Assembly: GCF_041379765.1 (NCBI RefSeq) | Contig: NZ_CP166919.1 | Span: 62,001-126,000, forward strand | Source of the DNA: Thalassotalea sp. Sam97 | Lineage (GTDB): Bacteria > Pseudomonadota > Gammaproteobacteria > Enterobacterales > Alteromonadaceae | Direction of reading: 5' to 3' | Length of the DNA stretch: 64,000 nucleotides | Shown: positions 27,864-36,817 of the stretch, piece by piece | Position numbering within the stretch: the stretch's first letter is position 1 | How the letters are laid out: every line of letters starts with the position of its first letter | Notes under the pieces: generated by a model | The model's database searches: none | The model's input: only the letters and a program-made list of their open reading frames with translations | What the model was told of the DNA's origin: nothing | Position numbers and translations under genes: made by a program

Positions 27864-28910
27864 ATGAAAATATGTTTTATCATGTACCCATGGGAAAGAG
27901 TCGAGCCAGAAAGTGACTCGACTCTTCGACTTATTCATGAGTGCGTGAGACGAGGCCATACTGTTGCCTTAGCAACGGTTAACAATTTAACTATCCGTGA
28001 TAGTGTCGCAAGTGCATTTTGTGATGTGTTTCTGAAAAAAGTTAAGGCCCCAGAAAATATTGTCAGCTTTTATAAAAATAGCCAATTCAAGCGCGTCCAA
28101 CTGCCGTTAGCAGGCTTTGATGCAATCATCATGCGCGCCAATCCGCCATTAGATACACTGGCTCTTAATTTTCTCGATTCAGTCCGTGGCGATACATTCA
28201 TCATGAATGACTTAGATGGTTTGCGTATCGCCAATAATAAAGTCTATACGGCCTCTTTTCAGGATACTGAAAGTGAGTTTATTCCAGCAACACATGTGTC
28301 TAAGAACCGCGAATATTTAGAACGTATATTTGAAGAGTCACAAAGCGATAAAATGATCCTCAAGCCTCTTGATGGCTATGGTGGTCGTGGCGTTATCGTA
28401 TTAGAAAAGAGCGCACAGCAAAGTTTCCGTTCATTGCTCGATTTCTACATTGGTGGTGATGAGCACGGTAAGGGCAGTAACTATGTGATCTTGCAAGACT
28501 ATGTGGAAGGTGCGCATGAAGGTGATGTGCGTATTCTAATGCTTAATGGTGAACCTATTGGTGCAATGAAACGTATTCCTGCGGCCAATGATGTCCGCTC
28601 AAATGTGCATGCTGGTGGTGCTGTGGTTAAACACAGATTAACAGCGCAAGAAAAGAAACTGTGTAAGTATATCGGCCCTAAGTTAGTGCGTGACGGCTTG
28701 TACTTTACTGGTATTGACGTTATTGGTGGCAAGTTGATTGAAGTCAATGTCTTAAGCCCTGGTGGCATCGTTCGCATAAATAAGCTTAACCGCGTTAAGT
28801 TGCAAGCGCAGGTAATTGATTTTGTAGAAAGTGTTGTGCATGCAAAAGAGCTGGTGATGAGCCGTAAATCTCAGTTTAGACAGGTGATTGAAGATGCTAA
28901 CGCTGTCTGA
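27864..28910 (+). CDS. GshB-like ATP-grasp ligase
   Basis: A 348-residue ATP-grasp protein related to glutathione synthetase but with little of its substrate-binding part. The N-terminal preATP-grasp domain contains MKICFIMYPWERVEPESDST. The core shows the ATP-binding MILKPLDGYGGRGV at about 165-180, VILQDYVEGAHEGDVRILM, and the Mg-binding GIDVIGGKLIEVNVLSPGG near 285-305. It should form an amide or peptide bond with ATP, on an unknown substrate. The downstream amidohydrolase-peptidase gene overlaps its end by 17 bases, so the two work together. A free-standing role in glutathione synthesis is less likely, given this partner. Confidence 0.85.
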   Translation: MKICFIMYPWERVEPESDSTLRLIHECVRRGHTVALATVNNLTIRDSVASAFCDVFLKKVKAPENIVSFYKNSQFKRVQLPLAGFDAIIMRANPPLDTLALNFLDSVRGDTFIMNDLDGLRIANNKVYTASFQDTESEFIPATHVSKNREYLERIFEESQSDKMILKPLDGYGGRGVIVLEKSAQQSFRSLLDFYIGGDEHGKGSNYVILQDYVEGAHEGDVRILMLNGEPIGAMKRIPAANDVRSNVHAGGAVVKHRLTAQEKKLCKYIGPKLVRDGLYFTGIDVIGGKLIEVNVLSPGGIVRINKLNRVKLQAQVIDFVESVVHAKELVMSRKSQFRQVIEDANAV

Positions 28911-30900
28911 GCACGAATGCATTGCGCTGATTAAACAACAAAAGTGTTTTCATGCTGAAGTTGATAACGGCGCTTTTATTGTCAAAATCGATGAATATTC
29001 ACCGATGATCTGCGCGGCCATTCATAATGGTCATAAGTTACGGGCAGATTTACAAAAAAACTTTTTGTTGAGTGAAGATGAACGGTTTTATGAAGAAGAT
29101 CCATTCACTGATGATCTGATATCATCTTTTCCAGTTCAACTTATTGGTAATGACTCGCGCTTTGAATATGATTTGAATCGCGCCAAAACCTTGTCGACGT
29201 ATTTTAAGACCGCATGGGATAAACAGGTTTGGCACAAGCCGTTAACGCAAAAACAAAGGGCAGTAAGCCACGCTAAGCATCAAGCTTTTTATAATGTGTT
29301 GTCGGCTATTGTTACTAGCATTGAGAGGCAGTTTGGCAATGCGATTGTTTTTGACATTCACTCATATAATCACAAGCGCATAGTGACTGATACGCCCACC
29401 TTTAATATTGGCTCGGGACAGATCGATATTGAACGCTGGGGCAAGGTAGTTAACCATTTCGAACGGCAACTCAATAAGATAGAGCTACCAAACCTGGATG
29501 TAAGAGCGGCGACCGATGAGGTGTTTCAGGGACGGGGCTACTTAATATCACACGTAAATGCGCACTTTGATAATACCTTAGTGCTACCTACGGAAGTAAA
29601 GAAAGTATTTATGGATGAAACCTCTGGAGAGGTTTACCCACTGGTGTTAGAAGACTTAAAAGCAGGTTTTAAGGATGCTATCAGTGAAACAGCGGCGTTT
29701 TTTGTACGCCGCTATGGTAAGAAAAAGCGGACTCAAAAAGCAGATATACTGTCATCTAACATAAGCCCTGAAGTACTTCGTTTAGATAAAAAGTTATTTG
29801 CACTGTGCAAGCATGTTGAAACGCTGAACTTTATTAATCCAATCAATTTAGCGCCAGAGCGCAATAGATTTTTAAAGCGCAATAGCTACATCGCCCCTAA
29901 CTTCACTTATAAACAACTGAATATTAATCCGTATCAGTTTCGTGAAAACCTTTATAAGTTAGCGGTTGATGAGATCAGTGATGCGAGTATTCAACAGTTG
30001 TATCGGCATGTTGTTGATAATCTGTCGTATAAAATTGATTTATTGACAACGATTGGAACGGATGATTTTGTTTATAACTCGCTGAAATACTACGGTGAGC
30101 CAAATAAAGCGGATATCGATAATGCTCGTTTCTTGTTGCATCTGAACGACAGCGAGCCGAGCGCAAGCGAACCGAGCGCAAGCGAACCAGAATACGATGC
30201 CGACCAGGCTATTGACTATTTTAAAGAGCAAGCGTATCAATGGCAGCTCAGTTGTAAGATTGAAAAATCATCAAAAATTGTCGCTAAAGCCATGGTGAAT
30301 AACGAAAAAGCGTTGTTACTTATTAATAAAGATGCGCGCTTTAGTGAAAAAGAATTGCATGCCTTTGCTTATCACGAACTCGGTATCCATATGTTGACGA
30401 CCATTAACGCCAAAGCTAATCCATTAAAAGTGTTTAGTTTAGGCTTAGTGGGTAACACGCATGCGCAAGAAGGTATAGCTTTATACAGCGAATATTGCTC
30501 AGGTAGTTTAACGATGAAACGTTTAAAGACCATTGCGTTGCGTGTTATTGCTGTCAAGTACATGCTTGAACATGGTGATTTTGTCAAAACCTATCATGCG
30601 TTAATGAGTGAATTTGATCTGGATAAAGAGCAAGCATTCACATTAACGACGCGTGTATACCGAGGTGGTGGCTTTACTAAAGATTATCTTTACTTACGCG
30701 GCTTTAAGGACATCATCAATGTTGCTAAGCAACAACCAATCGATAATCTATTGGTCGGTAAAACGGGCTTGTTGGACTTTGATATTGTTTCTGAAATGGT
30801 CGAGCGTGGTCTATTAGTACAGCCTAAACCTTTGTTTGATCTGTCCTATAAGCCATCAGGCGATAAGATCATTGATTTTATTGTTAACTCAATAAAATAG
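28894..30900 (+). CDS. Fusion protein: N-formylglutamate amidohydrolase-like domain plus DUF1704 (QEGLA) metallopeptidase
   Basis: A 668-residue two-domain protein; ATG 28894 is preceded by AGGTGA and overlaps the ATP-grasp gene. The first ~270 residues resemble N-formylglutamate amidohydrolase (ICAAIHNGH, RFEYDLNRA, VFDIHSYNHKR). The last ~380 match DUF1704, also called flavohemoglobin-expression-modulating QEGLA protein: HELGIH metal motif at about 494 and AQEGIA at about 525 (usual form QEGLA). A linker-like segment SEPSASEPSASEPE near 420-433 is encoded by a 15-bp tandem repeat. DUF1704 relatives in animals (MATCAP) are tubulin tyrosine carboxypeptidases. Function here is unknown; hydrolysis of the bond formed by the ATP-grasp partner is an inference. 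Confidence 0.85.
   Translation: MLTLSEHECIALIKQQKCFHAEVDNGAFIVKIDEYSPMICAAIHNGHKLRADLQKNFLLSEDERFYEEDPFTDDLISSFPVQLIGNDSRFEYDLNRAKTLSTYFKTAWDKQVWHKPLTQKQRAVSHAKHQAFYNVLSAIVTSIERQFGNAIVFDIHSYNHKRIVTDTPTFNIGSGQIDIERWGKVVNHFERQLNKIELPNLDVRAATDEVFQGRGYLISHVNAHFDNTLVLPTEVKKVFMDETSGEVYPLVLEDLKAGFKDAISETAAFFVRRYGKKKRTQKADILSSNISPEVLRLDKKLFALCKHVETLNFINPINLAPERNRFLKRNSYIAPNFTYKQLNINPYQFRENLYKLAVDEISDASIQQLYRHVVDNLSYKIDLLTTIGTDDFVYNSLKYYGEPNKADIDNARFLLHLNDSEPSASEPSASEPEYDADQAIDYFKEQAYQWQLSCKIEKSSKIVAKAMVNNEKALLLINKDARFSEKELHAFAYHELGIHMLTTINAKANPLKVFSLGLVGNTHAQEGIALYSEYCSGSLTMKRLKTIALRVIAVKYMLEHGDFVKTYHALMSEFDLDKEQAFTLTTRVYRGGGFTKDYLYLRGFKDIINVAKQQPIDNLLVGKTGLLDFDIVSEMVERGLLVQPKPLFDLSYKPSGDKIIDFIVNSIK
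30151..30190 (+). repeat. 15-bp in-frame tandem repeat inside the QEGLA fusion gene
   Basis: Two full units and a partial third of a 15-bp repeat (30151-30165, 30166-30180, 30181-30190). They differ by one base and encode repeating Ser-Glu-Pro-Ser-Ala. Because 15 is a multiple of three, copy changes only alter the length of a flexible segment. Confidence 0.85.
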
Positions 30901-30952
30901 CGCTATCTAAGCAGAGGTTAAGCAACAATATACTCGAATGGCTTCATTAACG

Positions 30953-30983
30953 AAAAAAGCGACCCATATTAGGTCGCTTTTGT
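30953..30983. terminator. Bidirectional terminator between the QEGLA fusion gene and glmS
   Basis: Stem AAAAGCGACC (30955-30964) pairs with GGTCGCTTTT (30972-30981) around a seven-base loop. A residues precede and T residues follow, so it can serve both convergent genes. Confidence 0.85.
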
Positions 30984-31032
30984 TTATCTAGCCATATGAC
31001 TAATATGGCAATTGACAGTGAGCCGTTTGCGT

Positions 31033-32862
31033 TTACTCAACGGTTACTGATTTTGCTAAGTTACGAGGCTGGTCAACATCGGTACCTTTAATAATGGCCA
31101 CATAGTATGAAAGCAATTGTAGCGGTAAGGTATAAATGATTGGCGCAATAGACTCTTCACAGTGTGGCACATTGATCACTTTCATGGTGTCATCTGATTC
31201 AAAGTGTGCATCTGCGTCAGCAAACACGTACATTAAGCCACCGCGAGCACGGACTTCTTCAACGTTTGATTTTAATTTTTCAATCAAGTCGTTTTTTGGT
31301 GCCACAACAATAACAGGCATATCCGCATCAATAAGCGCTAACGGGCCATGTTTCAATTCGCCTGCTGCGTAAGCTTCAGCATGAATGTACGAGATTTCTT
31401 TTAACTTTAAGGCACCTTCCATAGCAATAGGGTATTGATCGCCTCGACCAAGGAATAATGAATGATGCTTATCGGCGAAATCTTCAGCTAAGTCTTCAAT
31501 TTCTTCGGCAAGTCCCAATACTTCATCGATTTTCGTTGGTAGTGACATTAAAGCGGATACCAGTTCTGCTTGTTGTGCTTGGCTCATGTCTTTGTACTTA
31601 CCAAGTGCCAATGTCATCATCATTAAGCCAACGAGTTGCGTCGTGAACGCTTTAGTTGAAGCAACACCAATTTCTGCACCAGCTTTGGTCATGAACGCTA
31701 AGTCAGATTCACGAACCAACGAAGAGCCAGGTACATTACAAATGGTTAATGAGGCTTTGTAACCAAGCTCCTTGCCAAGACGTAATGCTGCTAGGGTATC
31801 CGCGGTTTCACCCGATTGAGAAATGGTCACCAACAAGGCATTCTTAGGTACAAATGATTTGCGGTAGCGAAATTCTGACGCGATTTCAACATTACAGCTA
31901 ACACCTGCGTATTGCTCTAACCAATAACGAGCAACCATGCCTGAGTGAAATGAGGTGCCACAGGCGATGATTTGTACGTGTTCAATCTCTTTGAAAATTT
32001 GTTCCGCATTGTCACCAAAAGCATTGATATCAATGGTTTGACCATCAAAGCGATTAGCAAGAGAGTTACGAATTGCGGTTGGTTGCTCGTAGATTTCTTT
32101 GAGCATGTAGTGACGATATTCGCCTTTATCACCGGCATCGTGGCTCACACTGGCTTCGGTTGTTTCACGTTCAACAGCTTGACCGTCTTTATCAAAAATA
32201 TTCACTTCAAAGCGAGTAATTTCAGCAACATCACCTTCTTCTAAAAAGGCGAACTTACGAGTAACCGGTAATAAAGCCATCATGTCTGAAGCTAGGAAGT
32301 TTTCACCAAGGCCGTAACCGATAACCAGTGGACTACCAGAGCGGGCGACAACCAAACGGTCTTTATCATTACGATCCATGATCACCGTGCCGTAAGCGCC
32401 TTCAAACTGTTTCACTGCTGTTTGTACCGCTGCTAGCAAACTGTTTGCTGTTTTTAATTCGTGATGAACAAGGTGAGCGATAACTTCGGTATCGGTTTCA
32501 GAAGCAAATACGTAGCCTAAACCTTGTAGCTTTTCACGTAACTGTTGGTGATTTTCAATAATACCATTATGCACAACGGCAATGTTGTCAGATACATGCG
32601 GATGGGCGTTAGTTTCACTTGGTACACCATGAGTTGCCCAGCGAGTATGAGCAATACCTGTACCACCTTTGGCTGGTGATTGCTCTAGCGCCGATGCCAA
32701 TTCTTGTACTTTACCTAAGCGACGTACGCGCATCATATCGTTATTATCATCGATTACGGCGACACCGGCCGAATCATAACCGCGGTACTCTAGACGGCGT
32801 AAGCCTTCGACTAAAATATCTGCTACATCACGTTGCGCTACTGCGCCTACAATTCCACACAT
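31033..32862 (-). CDS. glmS: Glutamine--fructose-6-phosphate aminotransferase (isomerizing) GlmS
   Basis: A 609-residue enzyme that makes glucosamine-6-phosphate for peptidoglycan and LPS. Cys2 (MCGIVGAVAQRD) is the glutaminase nucleophile. The N-terminal glutamine amidotransferase domain extends to about 240, followed by two SIS isomerase domains with CGTSFHSG and ISQSGETADT. It ends in the conserved AKSVTVE. A DeoR-family regulator lies 26 bases upstream on the same strand, suggesting joint transcription. No glmS ribozyme is expected or seen in this lineage. Confidence 0.97.
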   Translation of the reverse strand: MCGIVGAVAQRDVADILVEGLRRLEYRGYDSAGVAVIDDNNDMMRVRRLGKVQELASALEQSPAKGGTGIAHTRWATHGVPSETNAHPHVSDNIAVVHNGIIENHQQLREKLQGLGYVFASETDTEVIAHLVHHELKTANSLLAAVQTAVKQFEGAYGTVIMDRNDKDRLVVARSGSPLVIGYGLGENFLASDMMALLPVTRKFAFLEEGDVAEITRFEVNIFDKDGQAVERETTEASVSHDAGDKGEYRHYMLKEIYEQPTAIRNSLANRFDGQTIDINAFGDNAEQIFKEIEHVQIIACGTSFHSGMVARYWLEQYAGVSCNVEIASEFRYRKSFVPKNALLVTISQSGETADTLAALRLGKELGYKASLTICNVPGSSLVRESDLAFMTKAGAEIGVASTKAFTTQLVGLMMMTLALGKYKDMSQAQQAELVSALMSLPTKIDEVLGLAEEIEDLAEDFADKHHSLFLGRGDQYPIAMEGALKLKEISYIHAEAYAAGELKHGPLALIDADMPVIVVAPKNDLIEKLKSNVEEVRARGGLMYVFADADAHFESDDTMKVINVPHCEESIAPIIYTLPLQLLSYYVAIIKGTDVDQPRNLAKSVTVE

Positions 32863-32888
32863 AATATTATTCCTGTAATTTTTGCTTG

Positions 32889-33656
32889 TTACTCAGATGT
32901 ACAAATGACATTGACACCTTGAGCTTGAATTTTTTGCTTTATGTCTTTTGCCAAGTCACTGTCGGTAATTAATGTTGTGACTTTGGCCCATGGCAGTTCT
33001 AAATTTGGGATTCTACGACCAATTTTTTCAGATTCGACCATAACGATAACTTCTCTCGCAACATCACTCATAACTTGTGATAAACCTATCAGCTCGTTGA
33101 AGGTCGTTGTGCCGCGGTCAATATCAATGCCATCGGCACCTATAAATAGCTGATCAAAATCGTAAGAGCGCAATACCGATTCGGCTACTTGGCCTTGAAA
33201 TGATTCAGAACTACTATCCCATGTGCCACCGGTCATCAATAATGTTGGCTCGCTCTCAAGTTCATTCAATTGCTGCGCAACCGCTAATGAATTGGTCATA
33301 ACAACTAAGCCACGCTTAGTGTTTAATTCGCTTATCATTGCCGCGGTAGTGCGACCACTGTCAATAATAATGCGATAATGATCTTTGATAAGCGCTGCCG
33401 CTTGCTTGCCAATGGCTTGTTTTTGCTTTGAAACTTTATCGTCATTGTCTGCGGAGGTGATCTCCGAAGGTAATGGAATCGCCCCACCATAACGCCTCAA
33501 CAATAAGCCACTTTGCTCTAATGCTGCTAAATCTTTGCGAATCGTCACTTCGGATGTCGCAAATTGCTTGGCAAGCTGATCGACACTCACCTCACCGTTT
33601 TGATTGAGCTGAACCAAAATGGTATGGCGGCGTTGTTGAGTGTTTCGTTTTGACAT
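32889..33656 (-). CDS. DeoR/GlpR family transcriptional regulator
   Basis: A 255-residue DeoR regulator. The N-terminal HTH (VSVDQLAKQFATSEVTIRKDLAALEQSGLLLRRYGGA) is followed by a DeoRC sensor domain with IIIDSGRTTAAM and FIGADGIDIDRG, which binds a phosphosugar in relatives. Its position directly ahead of glmS suggests it responds to an amino-sugar phosphate and controls glmS. The ligand is inferred, not shown. Confidence 0.9.
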   Translation of the reverse strand: MSKRNTQQRRHTILVQLNQNGEVSVDQLAKQFATSEVTIRKDLAALEQSGLLLRRYGGAIPLPSEITSADNDDKVSKQKQAIGKQAAALIKDHYRIIIDSGRTTAAMISELNTKRGLVVMTNSLAVAQQLNELESEPTLLMTGGTWDSSSESFQGQVAESVLRSYDFDQLFIGADGIDIDRGTTTFNELIGLSQVMSDVAREVIVMVESEKIGRRIPNLELPWAKVTTLITDSDLAKDIKQKIQAQGVNVICTSE

Positions 33657-33903
33657 AAGTTATAGATTTTAAGTTTCAGGTTGCTTAGATTATGTTTCGT
33701 TTCGAAAGTTAGCAATTAAAGCAAAACTTAAACGATTACGCAAGTTATCGTTATTACGATGGGAAGGATGCTTTGCCTACAACGGCTATAAATGCTACAT
33801 TTGCGCGCGAAAATTTGATTATTCAAATAAGCCAAATAACAACAGATATGTGTATTTATCGATGTTACAGTCGATGAAGCCTAGACAAGGGATACAAGAT
33901 CTT

Positions 33904-34695
33904 ATGACTGATTGCAGTTACACTTTAATTGTCGGTAGTAAACCCTTGCTGATATCTATGCCACACAATGGCACTGAAATCAGTGACGAGATAAAGCAAA
34001 ACATGACCCAAGAGGCACTTAAAGTTGCTGATACGGATTGGTATTTAGATCGTTTATATGATTTTGCTAAAGATTTAGGCGCGTATATTTTAGTACCCAA
34101 ATATAGTCGCTATGTTATTGACCTAAACCGTGATCCTAGTGGTGCCAGTTTGTACCCAGGTGCCAACACTACCGAGCTTTGTCCGACTAGTGCATTTAAC
34201 TTACAACCCTTATATGTCTCAGGTAAAGAGCCTGATGAAGCCGAAATAAACCGTCGCATTGAGCAATATTGGCAACCGTATCATGATGCCATAGCAAACA
34301 CATTGGCATTGATGAAAAACAAATATGGTAAAGCGGTTATGCTAGAGGCGCATTCAATCGCTTCGGTTGTACCGAGATTTTTTGACGGTCAACTACCCGA
34401 CTTTAACTTTGGTAACAACGATGGTGATAGCTGTGCCGAGCAAATGCTGGCGATGGTAGAGCAATTGGATTATCAGCCATACACCCAAGTGAGCAATGGT
34501 CGTTTTAAAGGTGGGTATATTACCCGAGCTTACGCTGATGTCAGTAATAATATTTATACCCTACAGCTTGAGCTGTCGCAGCGGACCTATCTAGATGAAA
34601 GTAATTTACAGTACAGTGCCAGTAAAGCTGAGCAAGTAAAACCAAAGCTACGTGCGTTAGTTGACAGCCTAATTACCTTTGTGGAACGTGCGTAA
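33904..34695 (+). CDS. hutG: N-formylglutamate deformylase HutG
   Basis: About 263 residues when started at ATG 33904 (MTDCSYTLIVG), which matches the family start; a frame from 33850 adds 18 residues of no known kind. Conserved features are ISMPHNGTEI, VADTDWYLDRLYDF, YVIDLNRDPSG, MLEAHSI and LELSQRTY. It hydrolyses N-formylglutamate to glutamate and formate in histidine degradation. It pairs with hutF 30 bases downstream, which together form the two-step route from formiminoglutamate. Confidence 0.92.
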   Translation: MTDCSYTLIVGSKPLLISMPHNGTEISDEIKQNMTQEALKVADTDWYLDRLYDFAKDLGAYILVPKYSRYVIDLNRDPSGASLYPGANTTELCPTSAFNLQPLYVSGKEPDEAEINRRIEQYWQPYHDAIANTLALMKNKYGKAVMLEAHSIASVVPRFFDGQLPDFNFGNNDGDSCAEQMLAMVEQLDYQPYTQVSNGRFKGGYITRAYADVSNNIYTLQLELSQRTYLDESNLQYSASKAEQVKPKLRALVDSLITFVERA

Positions 34696-34725
34696 TACTC
34701 TATGTACGCTTTTTAGTGATAACAA

Positions 34726-36117
34726 ATGATGACAAAATTATATGTAAAACATGTGCTTGTTAGCCTTGGCGAGCACAGCCAATGGCAACAAGATAAAACT
34801 CTTATTATTGAAAACGGCGTGATCACCGCTATTGAAGATGGCCAACTTGACGGTAGTGTGGCCGCTAAAGGGCCGGTTATTCCTGGCATGGTGAATTGTC
34901 ATTCCCATGCATTTCAGCGAGGTTTTGCAGGATTTTCTGAGCAAGGTAGTGACGGTAACGACAGCTTTTGGACGTGGCGCAAAATAATGTACCAATTTCT
35001 CGATAGCATCACCGTTGAGCAAGCGCAAACGATTGCCAGTCAATTATATATTGAAATGCTTAAAGCCGGTTACACTCGAGTTGCTGAGTTTCATTATTTG
35101 CATCATGCACCGGATGGTCGTCCATATCCGCAATTGTCGGCAATGTCGAAGGGATTATTTGATGCGGCAAGTGATAGCGGTATCGGCATCACGTTATTGC
35201 CCGTACTGTATCGCTTTAGTGGCTTTGGACCGTTACCTGCAAACGATGGCCAAAAACGATTTATTAATGACATCGACCAGTTCAATCAGTTAGTGAGTGA
35301 TTGTCACCAACTGAGTACTCAGTACGACAATGCCAATGTTGGTATTGCACCACACTCATTGCGCGCGGTTGACTTGCCATCGTTGCAAGCGGCTGTATCA
35401 CATGTCCGTAAGCTTGATAGCCAAGCGCCAATCCATATCCACATCAGTGAGCAACAAAAAGAAGTCGCCGACTGCTTAGCACATTACGGCAAGCGCCCGG
35501 TGCAATGGTTGTTAGATAATATGCGGCTCGATAAACAGTGGTGTCTAATCCATGCTACTCATATTGATGAGAATGAGCTACAGGGTATTACTGATACTGG
35601 CGCAGTAGCAGGCATTTGTCCTACAACTGAAGCGAACTTGGGTGATGGTATTTTCCCTACCACGGAATTTATGGCTAAAGGTGGCACCGTCGCGATAGGC
35701 TCAGATTCACATATTAGTATCAGTGCCATCGAAGAGTTGCGCTTGCTCGAATATGCACAACGATTGATCAAGCAACAGCGTGCGGTTCTAGCGAATCGAG
35801 ATACTGCATCAGTTGGTCAAAACTTATGGCATCATACAGCGCGCGCTGGCGCACAGAGTACTAATAGTAATACCGGTGAAATTGCCATTGGTAAGCAAGC
35901 CGACCTATTAGTATTAGATGAGCAGCAAAATCGCTTGTTTGCGAATCAGGGCTCTCACTTACTTGATAGTATGGTTTTCGCCAGCCAAAGCAACCCTATT
36001 GTCGATGTGATGGTAAATGGTCAATGGGTGGTTATTGATGGTGAGCACCCGCAGCAGCAACGTGTTGCCGATGAATTTGCTACAGTGTTGCAACAACTAG
36101 GTGGTAACCGTTGCTAA
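34726..36117 (+). CDS. hutF: Formimidoylglutamate deiminase HutF
   Basis: A 463-residue amidohydrolase-superfamily enzyme. The metal-binding NCHSHAFQRGF near residue 60, IHIHISEQ, the HATHIDE region and IGSDSHISIS with the catalytic Asp are all present. It deiminates N-formimino-L-glutamate to N-formylglutamate, the substrate of HutG just upstream. The hutU, hutH and hutI genes are not in the window. A start codon doublet ATG-ATG is seen, so the first Met may be 34726 or 34729. Confidence 0.95.
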   Translation: MMTKLYVKHVLVSLGEHSQWQQDKTLIIENGVITAIEDGQLDGSVAAKGPVIPGMVNCHSHAFQRGFAGFSEQGSDGNDSFWTWRKIMYQFLDSITVEQAQTIASQLYIEMLKAGYTRVAEFHYLHHAPDGRPYPQLSAMSKGLFDAASDSGIGITLLPVLYRFSGFGPLPANDGQKRFINDIDQFNQLVSDCHQLSTQYDNANVGIAPHSLRAVDLPSLQAAVSHVRKLDSQAPIHIHISEQQKEVADCLAHYGKRPVQWLLDNMRLDKQWCLIHATHIDENELQGITDTGAVAGICPTTEANLGDGIFPTTEFMAKGGTVAIGSDSHISISAIEELRLLEYAQRLIKQQRAVLANRDTASVGQNLWHHTARAGAQSTNSNTGEIAIGKQADLLVLDEQQNRLFANQGSHLLDSMVFASQSNPIVDVMVNGQWVVIDGEHPQQQRVADEFATVLQQLGGNRC

Positions 36118-36180
36118 TATAGCTCGAATTGAAACGGCTATTGTCGCCGTAAATAACTTGATTTACGTTATGTGATTAAC

Positions 36181-36210
36181 TAAAAAGCCAACATGATTGT
36201 TGGCTTTTTA
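36181..36210. terminator. Bidirectional rho-independent terminator after hutF
   Basis: A 12-bp perfect stem, AAAAAGCCAACA 36182-36193 with TGTTGGCTTTTT 36198-36209, around a four-base loop. It lies between hutF and the convergent 120-residue protein gene. Confidence 0.9.
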
Positions 36211-36245
36211 GTTTCTAACAATTGTCTGTTCTAGTGGATAGCTGT

Positions 36246-36605
36246 TTAGTTACGTAAAATTCGGTAGTCATCAACCGCTTTACAAACTTGTCTGACATAA
36301 GCACGACGTAACTTTCGATTTGGTTTGAGTTCTGGACAATAGTCACTATAAAAGGCGCGCAAATTATCTCTCGAATCGGTAATTTGCTCAACGTAAGCTA
36401 ATTCTGAGTTTGAGTAGTTTTGCAGTTCTTTACTTAATACCGTGATCACCTTTTTTGGTGAAATGCGTAGCTTCGTTCCTGCAACTTCATTAAACATAGT
36501 TTGCGCGGTATTAAGCTGTTTATCATACCAAGCGTTTAGCTCTTGATTAGGATAGTAGTGAAGGTATACAGCGATAGCGACAATAATGATGAGCAGGTTT
36601 TTCAT
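36246..36605 (-). CDS. Small membrane-anchored protein of unknown function
   Basis: About 119 residues from ATG 36605, which follows AGAGGCG at a good distance; a longer frame to 36656 lacks one. The first ~18 residues (MKNLLIIIVAIAVYLHYY) form a signal anchor. The rest is polar and basic, with a KVITVLSKELQNYSN segment and two Cys (YCPEL, RQVCKAVDD) that could form a disulfide in the periplasm. No family was recognised. It is divergent from ccoG. Confidence 0.7.
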   Translation of the reverse strand: MKNLLIIIVAIAVYLHYYPNQELNAWYDKQLNTAQTMFNEVAGTKLRISPKKVITVLSKELQNYSNSELAYVEQITDSRDNLRAFYSDYCPELKPNRKLRRAYVRQVCKAVDDYRILRN

Positions 36606-36817
36606 AGCGCCTCTATTTTTATTATTATTTGCAAAAATGTAACTTAGGGCTTTCAACCCCTTCTGTCAGAAAATAGCAGAAAACTTAATCTAAATCACAC
36701 TTTTACTCATATGAGTTGTTATAATCGCTGGCGTATAAATAAAAACTTATTCATTTTCGGCAAATTCAACGCTTTTAGTCATAATTAACATGTTGCCGTC
36801 AGCTTTGGGAATTGCAT

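Noticed and set aside
36690..36725. ccoG promoter with a -10-like TATAAT at 36720-36725 and a possible FNR or CRP site
   Set aside because: No -35 at the proper distance and no full FNR (TTGAT-N4-ATCAA) or CRP palindrome could be read.
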